Shown here piece after piece: positions 17,343-24,742 of a stretch of DNA of 44,424 nt. Origin of the DNA: JAMLHH01 sp035515235 (lineage in GTDB: Bacteria; Bacteroidota; Bacteroidia; Chitinophagales; JADIYW01); assembly GCA_035515235.1 (NCBI GenBank), contig DATJBS010000080.1:1-44424 (forward strand), given 5' to 3'. The notes under the pieces are model-generated. The model made no database searches, was not told the DNA's origin, and worked only from the letters and a program-made list of their open reading frames with translations. How positions within the stretch are numbered: the stretch's first letter is position 1; each line of letters starts with the position of its first letter. A program made the translations under genes and the position numbers.

Positions 17343-18512
17343 TTAACTTTTCTCGTAGGAAATCTCTTCAATGACTATTTTTGCAATGATTTCTTTCATG
17401 ATTTCTGTACTACCTCCACCGATAGTTCCGATACGGCTGTCTCTAAAAGCTCTTGCTACTTTGTATTCTTCCATGTAACCGTAACCTCCGAAAAATTGCA
17501 AACATTCGTAAGTGCATCTATCAGAAAGCTCGGTAGAAATTAATTTAGCCATAGAACTTTCTTTGACTGCATAAAGTCCGTCAGCATGCATTCTACAAGT
17601 TTGTAAAGTAAAATTTTTAATCACTTCGATTTCTGATGCTAATTGTGCAACTCTATGTCGTAAGACTTGAAATTTATTGATGGTTTTACCGAATGCTTTT
17701 CTTTCATTCATGTATTTTAAAGAATACTCTAAAATGTTTTCACAAGAAGCATAACTCAAGATAGAAATAGACAAACGTTCTAATTGTAGTCCACCCATCA
17801 AATAGTAAAATCCTTTACCTTCTTCCCCTAAAAGATTTTTTGCAGGAACTCTTACGTCATCGAAATGCAATTCAGCTGTATCGGAAGATAGCCAACCTAA
17901 TTTTTTCAATTTAGTACGAGTGATGCCTTCACTTTCTAAATCTACTACCAATAAACTCACACCTGCTGAGCCAGCACTTGGGTCAGTTTTGCAAACTAAA
18001 ATGATATATTGACCATAAACAGCATTGGTAATGAATGTTTTAGAACCATTGACGATATAATAATCTCCATCTTTAATTGCTTTGGTTTGAATATTTGCCG
18101 CATCACTACCTGCGCCAGGTTCTGTAATACCGATACACGCTATTTTTTCGCCTGTAATTGAAGGAGCTAAATAATTTTCTTTCAAATATTCCGAGCCATG
18201 AGACAGAACATAAGAAGTGGACATAAATACCTGTACAGCTGCTGTGATAGCAAATCCGCCTGAAAATACTTTTGATACTTCTTCTAGCATCACTACATTA
18301 TAAAAGAAGTCTAAATTACTTCCTCCATATTGCTCAGGATAGGTGAGTCCGAAATAACCCATCTCGCCAAATTTCTTCCAGAATGCTCTATCTATTTTGC
18401 CTTCTTCTTCCCATCTGTCAATATGTGGTACTGCTTCTTTTTGTAGAAAATCTTGTATAGATTTTCTAAACATTTCGTGGTCTTCGTTATAGAAGTATTT
18501 GGTGATGCTCAT
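17343..18512 (-). CDS. Acyl-CoA dehydrogenase without SCP2 domain (paralog 2)
   Basis: A 389-residue dehydrogenase with the same motifs as its neighbours: CIGITEPGAGSDAANIQT, LQLERLSIS (helix-G Glu), QFFGGYGYMEEYKVARAFRD, IGTIGGGSTEIMKEII. It ends EEISYEKS, at exactly the residue where paralogs 1, 3 and 4 enter their 7-bp-repeat linker and SCP2 domain. It is therefore either the ancestral, unfused form or a truncation at the repeat. Residues around the substrate loop differ from paralog 1 (FAITAAVQVFMSTSYVL vs FTTTAAVHTYMATPYIL), which suggests different substrates. Confidence 0.88.
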   Translation of the reverse strand: MSITKYFYNEDHEMFRKSIQDFLQKEAVPHIDRWEEEGKIDRAFWKKFGEMGYFGLTYPEQYGGSNLDFFYNVVMLEEVSKVFSGGFAITAAVQVFMSTSYVLSHGSEYLKENYLAPSITGEKIACIGITEPGAGSDAANIQTKAIKDGDYYIVNGSKTFITNAVYGQYIILVCKTDPSAGSAGVSLLVVDLESEGITRTKLKKLGWLSSDTAELHFDDVRVPAKNLLGEEGKGFYYLMGGLQLERLSISILSYASCENILEYSLKYMNERKAFGKTINKFQVLRHRVAQLASEIEVIKNFTLQTCRMHADGLYAVKESSMAKLISTELSDRCTYECLQFFGGYGYMEEYKVARAFRDSRIGTIGGGSTEIMKEIIAKIVIEEISYEKS

Positions 18513-18613
18513 AGTTTATTAATGTGCTAATGTGAGCTTACGCTCTGAATTTGTTAATAGATTAATGTGCTCATGTGAAGCTAGCGCTTTGTCAATGTAC
18601 TCATGTGAAAAGT
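18513..18613 (-). repeat. 8-bp periodic repeat between paralog 2 and the four-helix-bundle gene
   Basis: Contains TTAATAGA, TTAATGTG, CTCATGTG units with period 8, broken by GAGCTTACGCTC and GAAGCTAGCGCT, a small palindromic interruption seen again near 20670 (GAGCTAACGC). Confidence 0.65.
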
Positions 18614-19015
18614 TTATTGGACTGTTTTGTTTTGTATTGAAGAGTATATGATTTTGTTGATGTGTTTTAATATTTGTTCGTTCAGCTGGAGAAGATTTAT
18701 TGGGTTTGGATATTGTGGTGAATGTTCACAAATGAGTAACCAATATTTAGTTTCTTCAGCTTCTTTTATTGCAATTTTAAGTTTGTGTATAAAATCTGCT
18801 CTACTTTCAGCATGTTGAACTTCTCTGCAATTTGCACCTATAGATGTTCCTGATTTCAATAATTGGTGACTGATGACAAACTTTTTATTCAGATGAAGAG
18901 CTTCTACAAATTGAACAATATCTAACGAAAATTGAAAAGTTATATCTAATAATGGATTTCCTGACTGCATATATTGTCTCTTTTCATTGAGATGTTTTTC
19001 ACAAGAAATTTCCAT
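18614..19015 (-). CDS. Four-helix-bundle protein (S23/Avd-like) 1
   Basis: Small all-helical protein of the 23S-rRNA-intervening-sequence (TIGR02436) family: LLDITFQFSLDIVQFVEALH, SHQLLKSGTSIGANCREVQHAESRADFIHKLKIAIKEAEETKYWLLI. The SIGAN and KEAEETKYWL motifs are diagnostic. The open frame continues to 19078, but those extra 21 residues (MWRCVNEIEMWQ...) are translated 8-bp repeats, so I start at Met 19015. A degenerate copy sits at 15541-15688. Members can be IVS-encoded or pair with diversity-generating retroelements; neither context is present here. Function unknown. Confidence 0.82.
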   Translation of the reverse strand: MEISCEKHLNEKRQYMQSGNPLLDITFQFSLDIVQFVEALHLNKKFVISHQLLKSGTSIGANCREVQHAESRADFIHKLKIAIKEAEETKYWLLICEHSPQYPNPINLLQLNEQILKHINKIIYSSIQNKTVQ

Positions 19016-19099
19016 AATTGAATTTCCATTATATGGCTTTAATTGCCACATTTCTATCTCATTAACACATCGCCACATTAATTCATTGCCACATTAGCT
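19016..19099 (-). repeat. 8-bp periodic repeat upstream of four-helix-bundle gene 1
   Basis: Near-identical to 15705-15772 (CTAATGTG, TTAATGTG, GCGATGTG, TTAATGAG on the minus strand) and joined to the dehydrogenase stop codon at the same position, showing duplication of the whole junction. Confidence 0.75.
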
Positions 19100-20614
19100 T
19101 TAGCTGAGTTTTCTAAAAAGTCCACCAAAAGTCATCATGCTCATCAAATCACTTACGCGAATTTTCCCTGTCATGAAAGCTTCTTGAGGATTGATTTTGC
19201 CAGTTTCTACTGCAACGTAAGTTTCATCATCTGTTTCTACTGTACAATTAGGTGTTCCATGTAAGCCATCTTCAATATTCAATGTACCGTTTTGAATTTT
19301 TACAGTATAGTTTTTAGAAGTGAAACTGAAATGCATGGTTAAATCAGCAGTAGCAGCTTTTTCTTTTCGGAATCTTTCAGGAAGAGTGGCAAAAATTTCT
19401 TGTACGGTTACTGGTCTTGATTCATGGTTCTTGTCTCCTGATTCTTTACGTTCGTATGAAACATCTTCAATTACCATTTTGGCAATAATTTCTCTCATGA
19501 TTTCTGAACTACCGCCACCAATTGTACCGATACGACTGTCTCTAAAGGCTCTTGCAACTTTGTATTCTTCCATATAACCGTAGCCACCGAAAAATTGTAA
19601 GCATTGATACATACACTTGTCAGCCAATTCTGAAGCTATCAATTTTGACATAGAGCTTTCTTTAACTGCATAAAGTCCATCTGCGTGCATTTTACACGTT
19701 TGTAAAACGAAAGATTTCGCCATTTCTATTTCAGAAGCTAATTGAGCCACTCTATGACGTAAAACTTGGAATTTATTGATAGTTTTTCCGAATGCTTTTC
19801 TTTCATTCATGTATTTTAAAGAATATTCTAAGATGGACTCGCAAGATGCATAACCCATAATTGAACCCGCTAAACGCTCGTATTGTAATCCTCCCATCAA
19901 ATAGTAGAATCCTTTTCCTTCTTCACCTAAGAGGTTTTTTACAGGAACTTTTACATCGTCAAAATGTATTTCTGCCGTATCAGAAGCGTGCCAACCTAAC
20001 TTTTTCAACTTAGTTCGAGTGATGCCTTCACTATCTAAATCTACCACTAATAAACTCACACCAGCAGGTCCAGCTTCAGGATTTGTTTTGCAAACCATAA
20101 TGATATATTGACCATATATTGCATTGGTAATAAACGTTTTAGAACCATTTACGATATAATTGTCTCCGTCTTTAATAGCTTTTGTTTGAATATTTGCAGC
20201 GTCACTTCCAGCGCCAGGTTCAGTGATTGCAATACAAGCAATTTTATCACCCGCAATAGATGGAGCTAAATAGTTTTCTTTTAAATATTCCGAACCGTGA
20301 TGGAAGACATAAGGTGTAGACATGCAGACTTGAACAGCAGCTGTAATTGAGAATCCACCAGAAAACACTTTGGATACTTCTTCGAGCATCACCACATTAT
20401 AAAAGAAATCTAAATCACTTCCTCCATATTGCTCAGGATAATTGAGTCCAAAATAACCCATCTCGCCAAATTTCTTCCAGAATTCTCTGTCTATTTTACC
20501 TTCAGCTTCCCATCTATCGATATGCGGAATCGCTTCTTTTTCTAAAAAATCTCTAATAGAAGTACGGAACATTTCGTGCTCCTCTGTGAAATAATACTTG
20601 TTAATGTTACTCAT
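19100..20614 (-). CDS. Acyl-CoA dehydrogenase fused to SCP2 domain (paralog 3)
   Basis: 504 residues. ACAD part with CIAITEPGAGSDAANIQT, LQYERLAGS (helix-G Glu) and QFFGGYGYMEEYKVARAFRD...GGGSSEIMREII. Linker ERKESGDKNHESRP is encoded by 7-bp repeats. The SCP2 domain is almost identical to that of paralog 1 (HFSFTSKNYTVKI...DLMSMMTFGGLFRKLS), more so than the catalytic parts, which points to recent duplication or gene conversion of the 3' end. It is followed by the 8-bp repeats and four-helix-bundle gene 1. Confidence 0.88.
   Translation of the reverse strand: MSNINKYYFTEEHEMFRTSIRDFLEKEAIPHIDRWEAEGKIDREFWKKFGEMGYFGLNYPEQYGGSDLDFFYNVVMLEEVSKVFSGGFSITAAVQVCMSTPYVFHHGSEYLKENYLAPSIAGDKIACIAITEPGAGSDAANIQTKAIKDGDNYIVNGSKTFITNAIYGQYIIMVCKTNPEAGPAGVSLLVVDLDSEGITRTKLKKLGWHASDTAEIHFDDVKVPVKNLLGEEGKGFYYLMGGLQYERLAGSIMGYASCESILEYSLKYMNERKAFGKTINKFQVLRHRVAQLASEIEMAKSFVLQTCKMHADGLYAVKESSMSKLIASELADKCMYQCLQFFGGYGYMEEYKVARAFRDSRIGTIGGGSSEIMREIIAKMVIEDVSYERKESGDKNHESRPVTVQEIFATLPERFRKEKAATADLTMHFSFTSKNYTVKIQNGTLNIEDGLHGTPNCTVETDDETYVAVETGKINPQEAFMTGKIRVSDLMSMMTFGGLFRKLS
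19412..19446 (-). repeat. Coding 7-bp repeats in the linker of dehydrogenase 3
   Basis: Minus-strand units AAGAATC, AGGAGAC, AAGAACC, ATGAATC, AAGACCA, five head-to-tail heptamers reading as KESGDKNHESRP. Confidence 0.75.
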
Positions 20615-20636
20615 TTTCTTATGATTTATGTTTTTT

Positions 20637-20777
20637 CAATGTGCTAATAGATTAATGTGCTAATGTGGAGCTAACGCTTTTTTGATGTGCTAATAGTTTA
20701 ATGTGCTAATAGTTTAATGTTCTAATGTGTTTATATTATTGCCACATTTCTATTCATTAACCCATTACCACATTGTT
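20637..20777 (-). repeat. 8-bp periodic repeat between dehydrogenases 3 and 4
   Basis: Plus-strand units TAATGTGC and TAATAGTT alternate (16-base super-period) around 20693-20730, with further TTAATGTG-like units on both sides. No open frame or terminator is seen. Confidence 0.7.
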
Positions 20778-22286
20778 TTAAATTAATTTTCGAAACAATC
20801 CACTCATTTTCATCATAGCTTCTAAATTTGAAATCTGAATTTTTCCAGACATAAAAGCTTGTTGAGCATTGATTTTACCAGTTTCTAATTGAATATATGT
20901 TTCGTCGTCTGTGGCTACAGTAGTATCTGCATTTCCAATATGACCTTCATGAATTTGAATTTTACCGTCTTTGATTTCTACCGTGTATTTTTTAGAACTG
21001 AATTGAAATTGAACATTCAATTGAGTGTCTTTTGCTTTTTCAGTTTTGAAACGTGATGGGAGAGAAGCCATAATACTTTCTACAGTAAATGCATCTTGAC
21101 TCTTGGCTCTTGATTCTTGGTTCGTATCGTAGGACACATCATCAATCACCATCTTAGAAATAATTTCACACATGATTTCAGAAGTACCTCCACCGATAGT
21201 TCCTAATCGAGCATCCCTGAACAAACGAGCCATTTTGTATTCCTCCATATAGCCATATCCACCAAAGAATTGCAAACATTGATACATCACTCTATCACAT
21301 AGTTCTGTAGCTTGAAGTTTAGCCATTGCAGCTTCTTTGACACAATAAAGCTTGTCATTATACATCCTGCAAATATTGTAAGTGAAGACTTTACAAGCAG
21401 TTAATTCAGTGGACATTTGAGCCACTCTATGTCTGAGGACTTGGAATTTATTGATGGTTTTACCAAATGCTTTCCGTTCGCTCATATATTGCAATGCATA
21501 TTCGAGTGCGTAATCACTTGCAGCATTAGAAGCAATCGCTAAAGTCAATCGCTCTAATTCAAACCTTTGCATGATATAGTAAAATCCTTGATTTTCTTCT
21601 CCAACTAGATTTTCAGCAGGAACTCTTACATTATCAAAAGAAATTTCTCCAGCATCAGATGCTTTCCAACCTAGTTTTTTGAGTTTATTGGTGGTTACGC
21701 CTTCAGAATTCATATCTACGACAATCAAACTAATTCCTGCAGATTTTGCTTCAGGTTTGGTTTTACAGGCAACAACTAAATAATCCCCATTGACACCATT
21801 AGTAATGAAACATTTAGAACCGTTGATGATATAATCATCACCATCTCTCACGGCAGTAGTTAAAATTCCAGCGACATCCGAACCTGAAAATGGTTCAGTT
21901 ATCGCAAGACCTCCGTGAAGTTCTCCTGCAATTCCTGGACGTAAATACTTTTCTTTTAGTGCATCACTTCCGGATTTATTGATGTGTGCTAAAGACAATA
22001 AAGTATGAGCCGTTATTGCTGCTCCAAATCCTGCAGAGTTACATTTGCTGACTTCTTCTATAAAGATGACGTCATACCAAAAATCCAATCCTGAACCTCC
22101 GTATTTTTCAGGAAATACAAGACCTAAGAATCCCATGTCACCAAATTTTTTCCAGATTTCGTGTGGTAATTCTCCGTCTTCTTCCCATTGGTCTACAAAT
22201 GGAACGACTTCTTTATCTAAGAAGTCTCTTAGAGTGCGTCTGAAACTTTCGTGTTCTTCGTTAAAATAGCTTGAATATATGCTCAT
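20778..22286 (-). CDS. Acyl-CoA dehydrogenase fused to SCP2 domain (paralog 4)
   Basis: 502 residues and the most diverged of the four: start MSIYSSYFNEEHESFRRTLRDFLDKEVVPFVDQWEEDGELP, FAD loop LAITEPFSGSDVAGILT (PFSGSD, not PGAGSD), helix-G Glu in FELERLTLA, then QFFGGYGYMEEYKMARLFRD and IGGGTSEIMCEII. The linker NQESRAKSQD is encoded by 7-bp repeats. The SCP2 domain (~400-502) differs from those of 1 and 3 (FQFSSKKYTVEIKDGKIQIHEG). First dehydrogenase in transcription order. Confidence 0.88.
   Translation of the reverse strand: MSIYSSYFNEEHESFRRTLRDFLDKEVVPFVDQWEEDGELPHEIWKKFGDMGFLGLVFPEKYGGSGLDFWYDVIFIEEVSKCNSAGFGAAITAHTLLSLAHINKSGSDALKEKYLRPGIAGELHGGLAITEPFSGSDVAGILTTAVRDGDDYIINGSKCFITNGVNGDYLVVACKTKPEAKSAGISLIVVDMNSEGVTTNKLKKLGWKASDAGEISFDNVRVPAENLVGEENQGFYYIMQRFELERLTLAIASNAASDYALEYALQYMSERKAFGKTINKFQVLRHRVAQMSTELTACKVFTYNICRMYNDKLYCVKEAAMAKLQATELCDRVMYQCLQFFGGYGYMEEYKMARLFRDARLGTIGGGTSEIMCEIISKMVIDDVSYDTNQESRAKSQDAFTVESIMASLPSRFKTEKAKDTQLNVQFQFSSKKYTVEIKDGKIQIHEGHIGNADTTVATDDETYIQLETGKINAQQAFMSGKIQISNLEAMMKMSGLFRKLI
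21091..21125 (-). repeat. Coding 7-bp repeats in the linker of dehydrogenase 4
   Basis: Minus-strand units AAGAATC, AAGAGCC, AAGAGTC, AAGATGC; the cleanest match to the intergenic family at 30587-30699. Confidence 0.8.
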
Positions 22287-22307
22287 GATTTTGATTAGTA
22301 GATTGTT

Positions 22308-22688
22308 TTATAATGGATATATTATCTGTAAATCATTAATTTCTTTGAAGTCAGATAAGTCATTTGATACTAATGGAATGTTTAATTGAATAGCAGTTGC
22401 CGCTATGATTGCATCTGCAAGTTTTACGTGATTTGTTCGTCGTATTTTTGCAGCATGAACAGAAATATTTCTATCAGGTGATATAATTTCAATTGTTGAA
22501 AATCTATCAATAATTAATTTTACGTCATCATCAGAAAGCGATTTCCAACTTAAAATTTCTGTAAGAGTGATAGATGAAATACTAAAGTCATTATTTAATA
22601 GAGCATTCTCTACTTCTTTGTTTGAAGGAGCTGTTCCATTTAGATAATAAATAAGAATGTTGGTGTCTATCAGAAATTTCTTTCCCAT
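22308..22688 (-). CDS. PIN-domain toxin (VapC-like)
   Basis: A 126-residue PIN ribonuclease. Acidic metal-binding residues are visible: D8 (FLIDTNILIYYLNG), E44 (LTEIL), D92 (KLADAIIAATAI) and D110/D113 (SNDLSDF). Overlaps the preceding antitoxin gene by 19 bases. Toxins of this family usually cleave tRNA or rRNA. The pair lies between AtuA-C and dehydrogenase 4, as an insertion in the catabolic locus. Confidence 0.88.
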   Translation of the reverse strand: MGKKFLIDTNILIYYLNGTAPSNKEVENALLNNDFSISSITLTEILSWKSLSDDDVKLIIDRFSTIEIISPDRNISVHAAKIRRTNHVKLADAIIAATAIQLNIPLVSNDLSDFKEINDLQIIYPL

Positions 22689-22891
22689 TCCTCTCTTACT
22701 TTTTTGGTGTAATCATCTATTTCTTGAGTTGAAAACTTACCTTTTAAGAGACCCAATAATGGAACATCAGACTTCTTTTTTGATTCAGTAGTCTCGATAG
22801 TAACTTCCAGTGATTGATTACGCATATCGTCAGGCAACTGAATAATCAGTTGGTCTTTGTCTGTTTTAATATGTAATTTAATCACATTCAT
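22670..22891 (-). CDS. VapB-like antitoxin
   Basis: 73 residues. N-terminal strand-rich DNA-binding-like part (IKLHIKTDKDQLIIQLPDDMRNQSLEVTIE) and a C-terminal toxin-binding tail (LLGLLKGKFSTQEIDDYTKKVREEWERNF). Precedes and overlaps the PIN gene in the normal order. Confidence 0.8.
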   Translation of the reverse strand: MNVIKLHIKTDKDQLIIQLPDDMRNQSLEVTIETTESKKKSDVPLLGLLKGKFSTQEIDDYTKKVREEWERNF

Positions 22892-22943
22892 GGTATTCTA
22901 AAGATAAGTTTTTTTGTTGAGTAAAGCTTAATTGTCAAATGAA

Positions 22944-23261
22944 CTAATCAATTTGAAATTCAAGTCTTAATAAATGGCTACTAAAGTTTTTCCCTAGTGT
23001 ATCCATTCTTAAACTGCGAGAAGCTCCACCGTCCAAAGCTTCGTGACAGACAAAGTTGAGACTCTCCAAAGATTCCCACTCATATCTATCGACTTTTCCT
23101 TTGATTAATCCATTGAAATGAGATTTGACGAGGTCTGCTGTTAGATACTTTTTGAGCGTTTCGTAATCCTCTATCGAGTTCGCCATTACACCGATATTGC
23201 ACATATTATTTTTGTCGCCACTACGTGCACTTGCTATGTCTATTAGTTTGATGATTGCCAT
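22944..23261 (-). CDS. AtuA-related small protein (AtuA C-terminal domain)
   Basis: 105 residues starting MAIIKLIDIASARSGDKNNMCNIGVMA. The ARSGDK-N motif is the start of the ferredoxin-fold domain found at the C-terminus of full-length AtuA proteins, here a separate gene. LNFVCHEALDGGASRSLRMDTLGKNFSSHLLRLEFQI is its conserved end. It is separated from AtuA (24743-26137) by a toxin-antitoxin pair, repeats and a four-helix-bundle gene. The stand-alone form exists in other bacteria, so the split may be old and the insertion later. Confidence 0.75.
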   Translation of the reverse strand: MAIIKLIDIASARSGDKNNMCNIGVMANSIEDYETLKKYLTADLVKSHFNGLIKGKVDRYEWESLESLNFVCHEALDGGASRSLRMDTLGKNFSSHLLRLEFQID

Positions 23262-23289
23262 TGTTTTTATTTTTTTAGTTTATTTTATT

Positions 23290-23363
23290 TATTTGGGGGA
23301 TGACCGGGCTTTCAGCTTGTATCTCCACTGCGTTTCGATATCGCCTCTATCCCTATCCCAAAA
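23290..23363 (-). repeat. Structured intergenic repeat element, copy B
   Basis: On the minus strand GGGATAGAGG, TATC...GATA hairpin, GTGGAGATAC, GAAAGCCCGG and CCCAAATAAA follow in the same order as copy A at 129-207. It fills the gap between the PIN gene and the AtuA-C gene. Confidence 0.55.
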
Positions 23364-23369
23364 GGTGTT

Positions 23370-23843
23370 TTAAGTAATTAATTTCATATCCTCAATAGAA
23401 GAAATAATTTGAAGCTTTGATTGAATAAATTGATTGTTGAAATCACTATCATAAGTTGCTAAATACTGAATATTATTCTCAAGACAACAGTTTAGAATTA
23501 GCGCATCGTTAGGTAGATAGTTGCCATTTGCCATGAGTTGAATCAAATGGTCAATGTCAATATTTGAATAGATAATATCAAAGTTTTGTAAAAAACCATT
23601 CAAGTCAATGGAAGAAAGTAGTTCTGATATTTTTCCTTTTCGTTTTAATGTTACAGGTGAAATATTAGAATAGAAGCCTATGATATGATAAATTACTTCA
23701 CTAATGACAGTCTCATTAATCTGAAGTTTCAAATTTGGAATCAAAGCGAGTTGCTCTAATAATTCCAATTTAGAACCTTTGAAGTATTCTATCAAGACTG
23801 AACTATCAATGAATATTTTATTGATTATAGACATCTTCTTCAT
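23370..23843 (-). CDS. PIN-domain protein, probable toxin
   Basis: 157 residues with PIN acids D13 (FIDSSVLIEYFKG), E44/E49 (NETVISEV), D113 (LPNDALILNCC) and D132/D134 (TYDSDF). A different PIN subfamily from the one at 22308. The start overlaps the preceding antitoxin gene by 26 bases, typical of toxin-antitoxin coupling. A Met three codons in (MSIINK) is an alternative start. Confidence 0.82.
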   Translation of the reverse strand: MKKMSIINKIFIDSSVLIEYFKGSKLELLEQLALIPNLKLQINETVISEVIYHIIGFYSNISPVTLKRKGKISELLSSIDLNGFLQNFDIIYSNIDIDHLIQLMANGNYLPNDALILNCCLENNIQYLATYDSDFNNQFIQSKLQIISSIEDMKLIT

Positions 23844-24042
23844 TTACGGTATAAGTGGAATTTTTAAAAATCCCAGCAAATTTCTGAATAGACCGTAAAC
23901 GTTCTTGAGCCATCTTTCCCATTGCTTCTTTAGAATCAGAAACAGGTACGATAGTCACCTCAAAAGCAGTATTATTCTGCTCTTTTGGCATCTCCACGAC
24001 TAATTTGCCGTCTTGAACTTTGACTATTGTTGTGATGGTCAT
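23818..24042 (-). CDS. Antitoxin paired with the PIN protein
   Basis: 74 residues: MTITTIVKVQDGKLVVEMPKEQNNTAFEVTIVPVS, a swapped-hairpin-like N-terminus, then a charged C-terminal tail (RLRSIQKFAGIFKNSTYTVNEEDVYNQ) that likely wraps the toxin. No symbol assigned. Confidence 0.72.
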   Translation of the reverse strand: MTITTIVKVQDGKLVVEMPKEQNNTAFEVTIVPVSDSKEAMGKMAQERLRSIQKFAGIFKNSTYTVNEEDVYNQ

Positions 24043-24088
24043 ATTACTAATTTACGATTTTATATTTAAATTTTTACTTCATGGTCTA

Positions 24089-24200
24089 TTGTCATCCTGA
24101 AAGTAGCGATAGCGCAATGAAGGATCTTTTATTTAATGTACTCTTCAGAGATTCTTCACTTCGACGTTGCTCAGTGACCACCTTCGTCAGAATGACAGAG
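24089..24200. repeat. 112-bp element with GTCATCCTGA/TCAGAATGAC ends
   Basis: Bounded by inverted ends GTCATCCTGA and TCAGAATGAC. The right half (minus strand: GTCATTCTGAC..AAGGTGGTCACTGAGC..) matches the repeat at 4776. Looks like a small non-autonomous element or REP-type palindrome; no coding potential. Confidence 0.6.
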
Positions 24201-24204
24201 TTTT

Positions 24205-24332
24205 TTTTAAGTCCACGGTCAACAGTCCATTGTCCACCGTGATTATTATTGATTAGTTTATTTAGTCCACGGTCTACTGTCAGCAGTCCACCATTTTTGT
24301 TAATTTAGTTTGTAGTCTATTGCCACCGTATT
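24205..24332. repeat. 7-bp periodic repeats (GTCCAC family) downstream of four-helix-bundle gene 2
   Basis: Three blocks of head-to-tail heptamers (AGTCCAC, GGTCAAC, AGTCCAT, TGTCCAC; then AGTCCAC, GGTCTAC...) separated by AT-rich spacers. Matching blocks of the same family flank the other side of the gene (24706-24742) and the neighbouring four-helix-bundle gene. Confidence 0.7.
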
Positions 24333-24338
24333 TTTTGA

Positions 24339-24689
24339 TTAAAGAGATTTTCTTAATGCTTGAATTGAAGTTATTAAGGATTCATAGCCATCATAAACTT
24401 GTTTGAAATTACTTTCTGAAATTATTTTTCTTTCTTTTGCTAAGTAAATACAACCTATTACTTCAATACCAGAACGTAAAGACATTCCTAAAAATCTTTT
24501 GAATTCTGGATTAGTTTGACCAGTTGAACCTTCAGCTATATTCAAAGAAACGGAATCTGCAGCTCTACGAATTTGACTTGAAAGACTATAAAGTTCTTTC
24601 TTTGGAAACTCGTCGGCAACTACATCAATTAATGACGTAAGCTGTACGCTTTTTTGCCAAACTCTTAATTCTTCAAATTTAAATGCCAT
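24339..24689 (-). CDS. Four-helix-bundle protein (S23/Avd-like) 2
   Basis: 116 residues: FEELRVWQKSVQL, ELYSLSSQIRRAADSVSLNIAEGSTGQTNPEFKRFLGMSLRSGIEVIGCI, QVYDGYESLITSIQALRKSL. RRAADS-SLNIAEGS is the family signature. Closely related to gene 3 at 26361-26714 (shared RAADS, SLNIAEGSTGQ, RFLG, SIQA-RK), so these two are recent paralogs; gene 1 is more distant. Both sides are 7-bp repeats. Confidence 0.88.
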   Translation of the reverse strand: MAFKFEELRVWQKSVQLTSLIDVVADEFPKKELYSLSSQIRRAADSVSLNIAEGSTGQTNPEFKRFLGMSLRSGIEVIGCIYLAKERKIISESNFKQVYDGYESLITSIQALRKSL

Positions 24690-24705
24690 ATTTTTAAGTT
24701 TTTTC

Positions 24706-24742
24706 AGAACGGTGGACTATCGACCATCGACTGTTGACTAAT
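24706..24742. repeat. 7-bp periodic repeats between AtuA and four-helix-bundle gene 2
   Basis: Plus-strand heptamers GGACTAT, CGACCAT, CGACTGT, TGACTAA fill the whole gap and touch the AtuA stop codon. Confidence 0.75.

Noticed and set aside
18614..19015. 23S rRNA intervening sequence
   Set aside because: The family is named from such insertions, but no rRNA sequence is present here.
19016..19078. N-terminal extension (MWRCVNEIEMWQ...) of four-helix-bundle protein 1
   Set aside because: The codons are translated 8-bp intergenic repeats and have no counterpart in the family.
24339..24689. Diversity-generating retroelement (Avd-like gene)
   Set aside because: No reverse transcriptase, template repeat or variable repeat could be found around any of the four-helix-bundle genes in the window.
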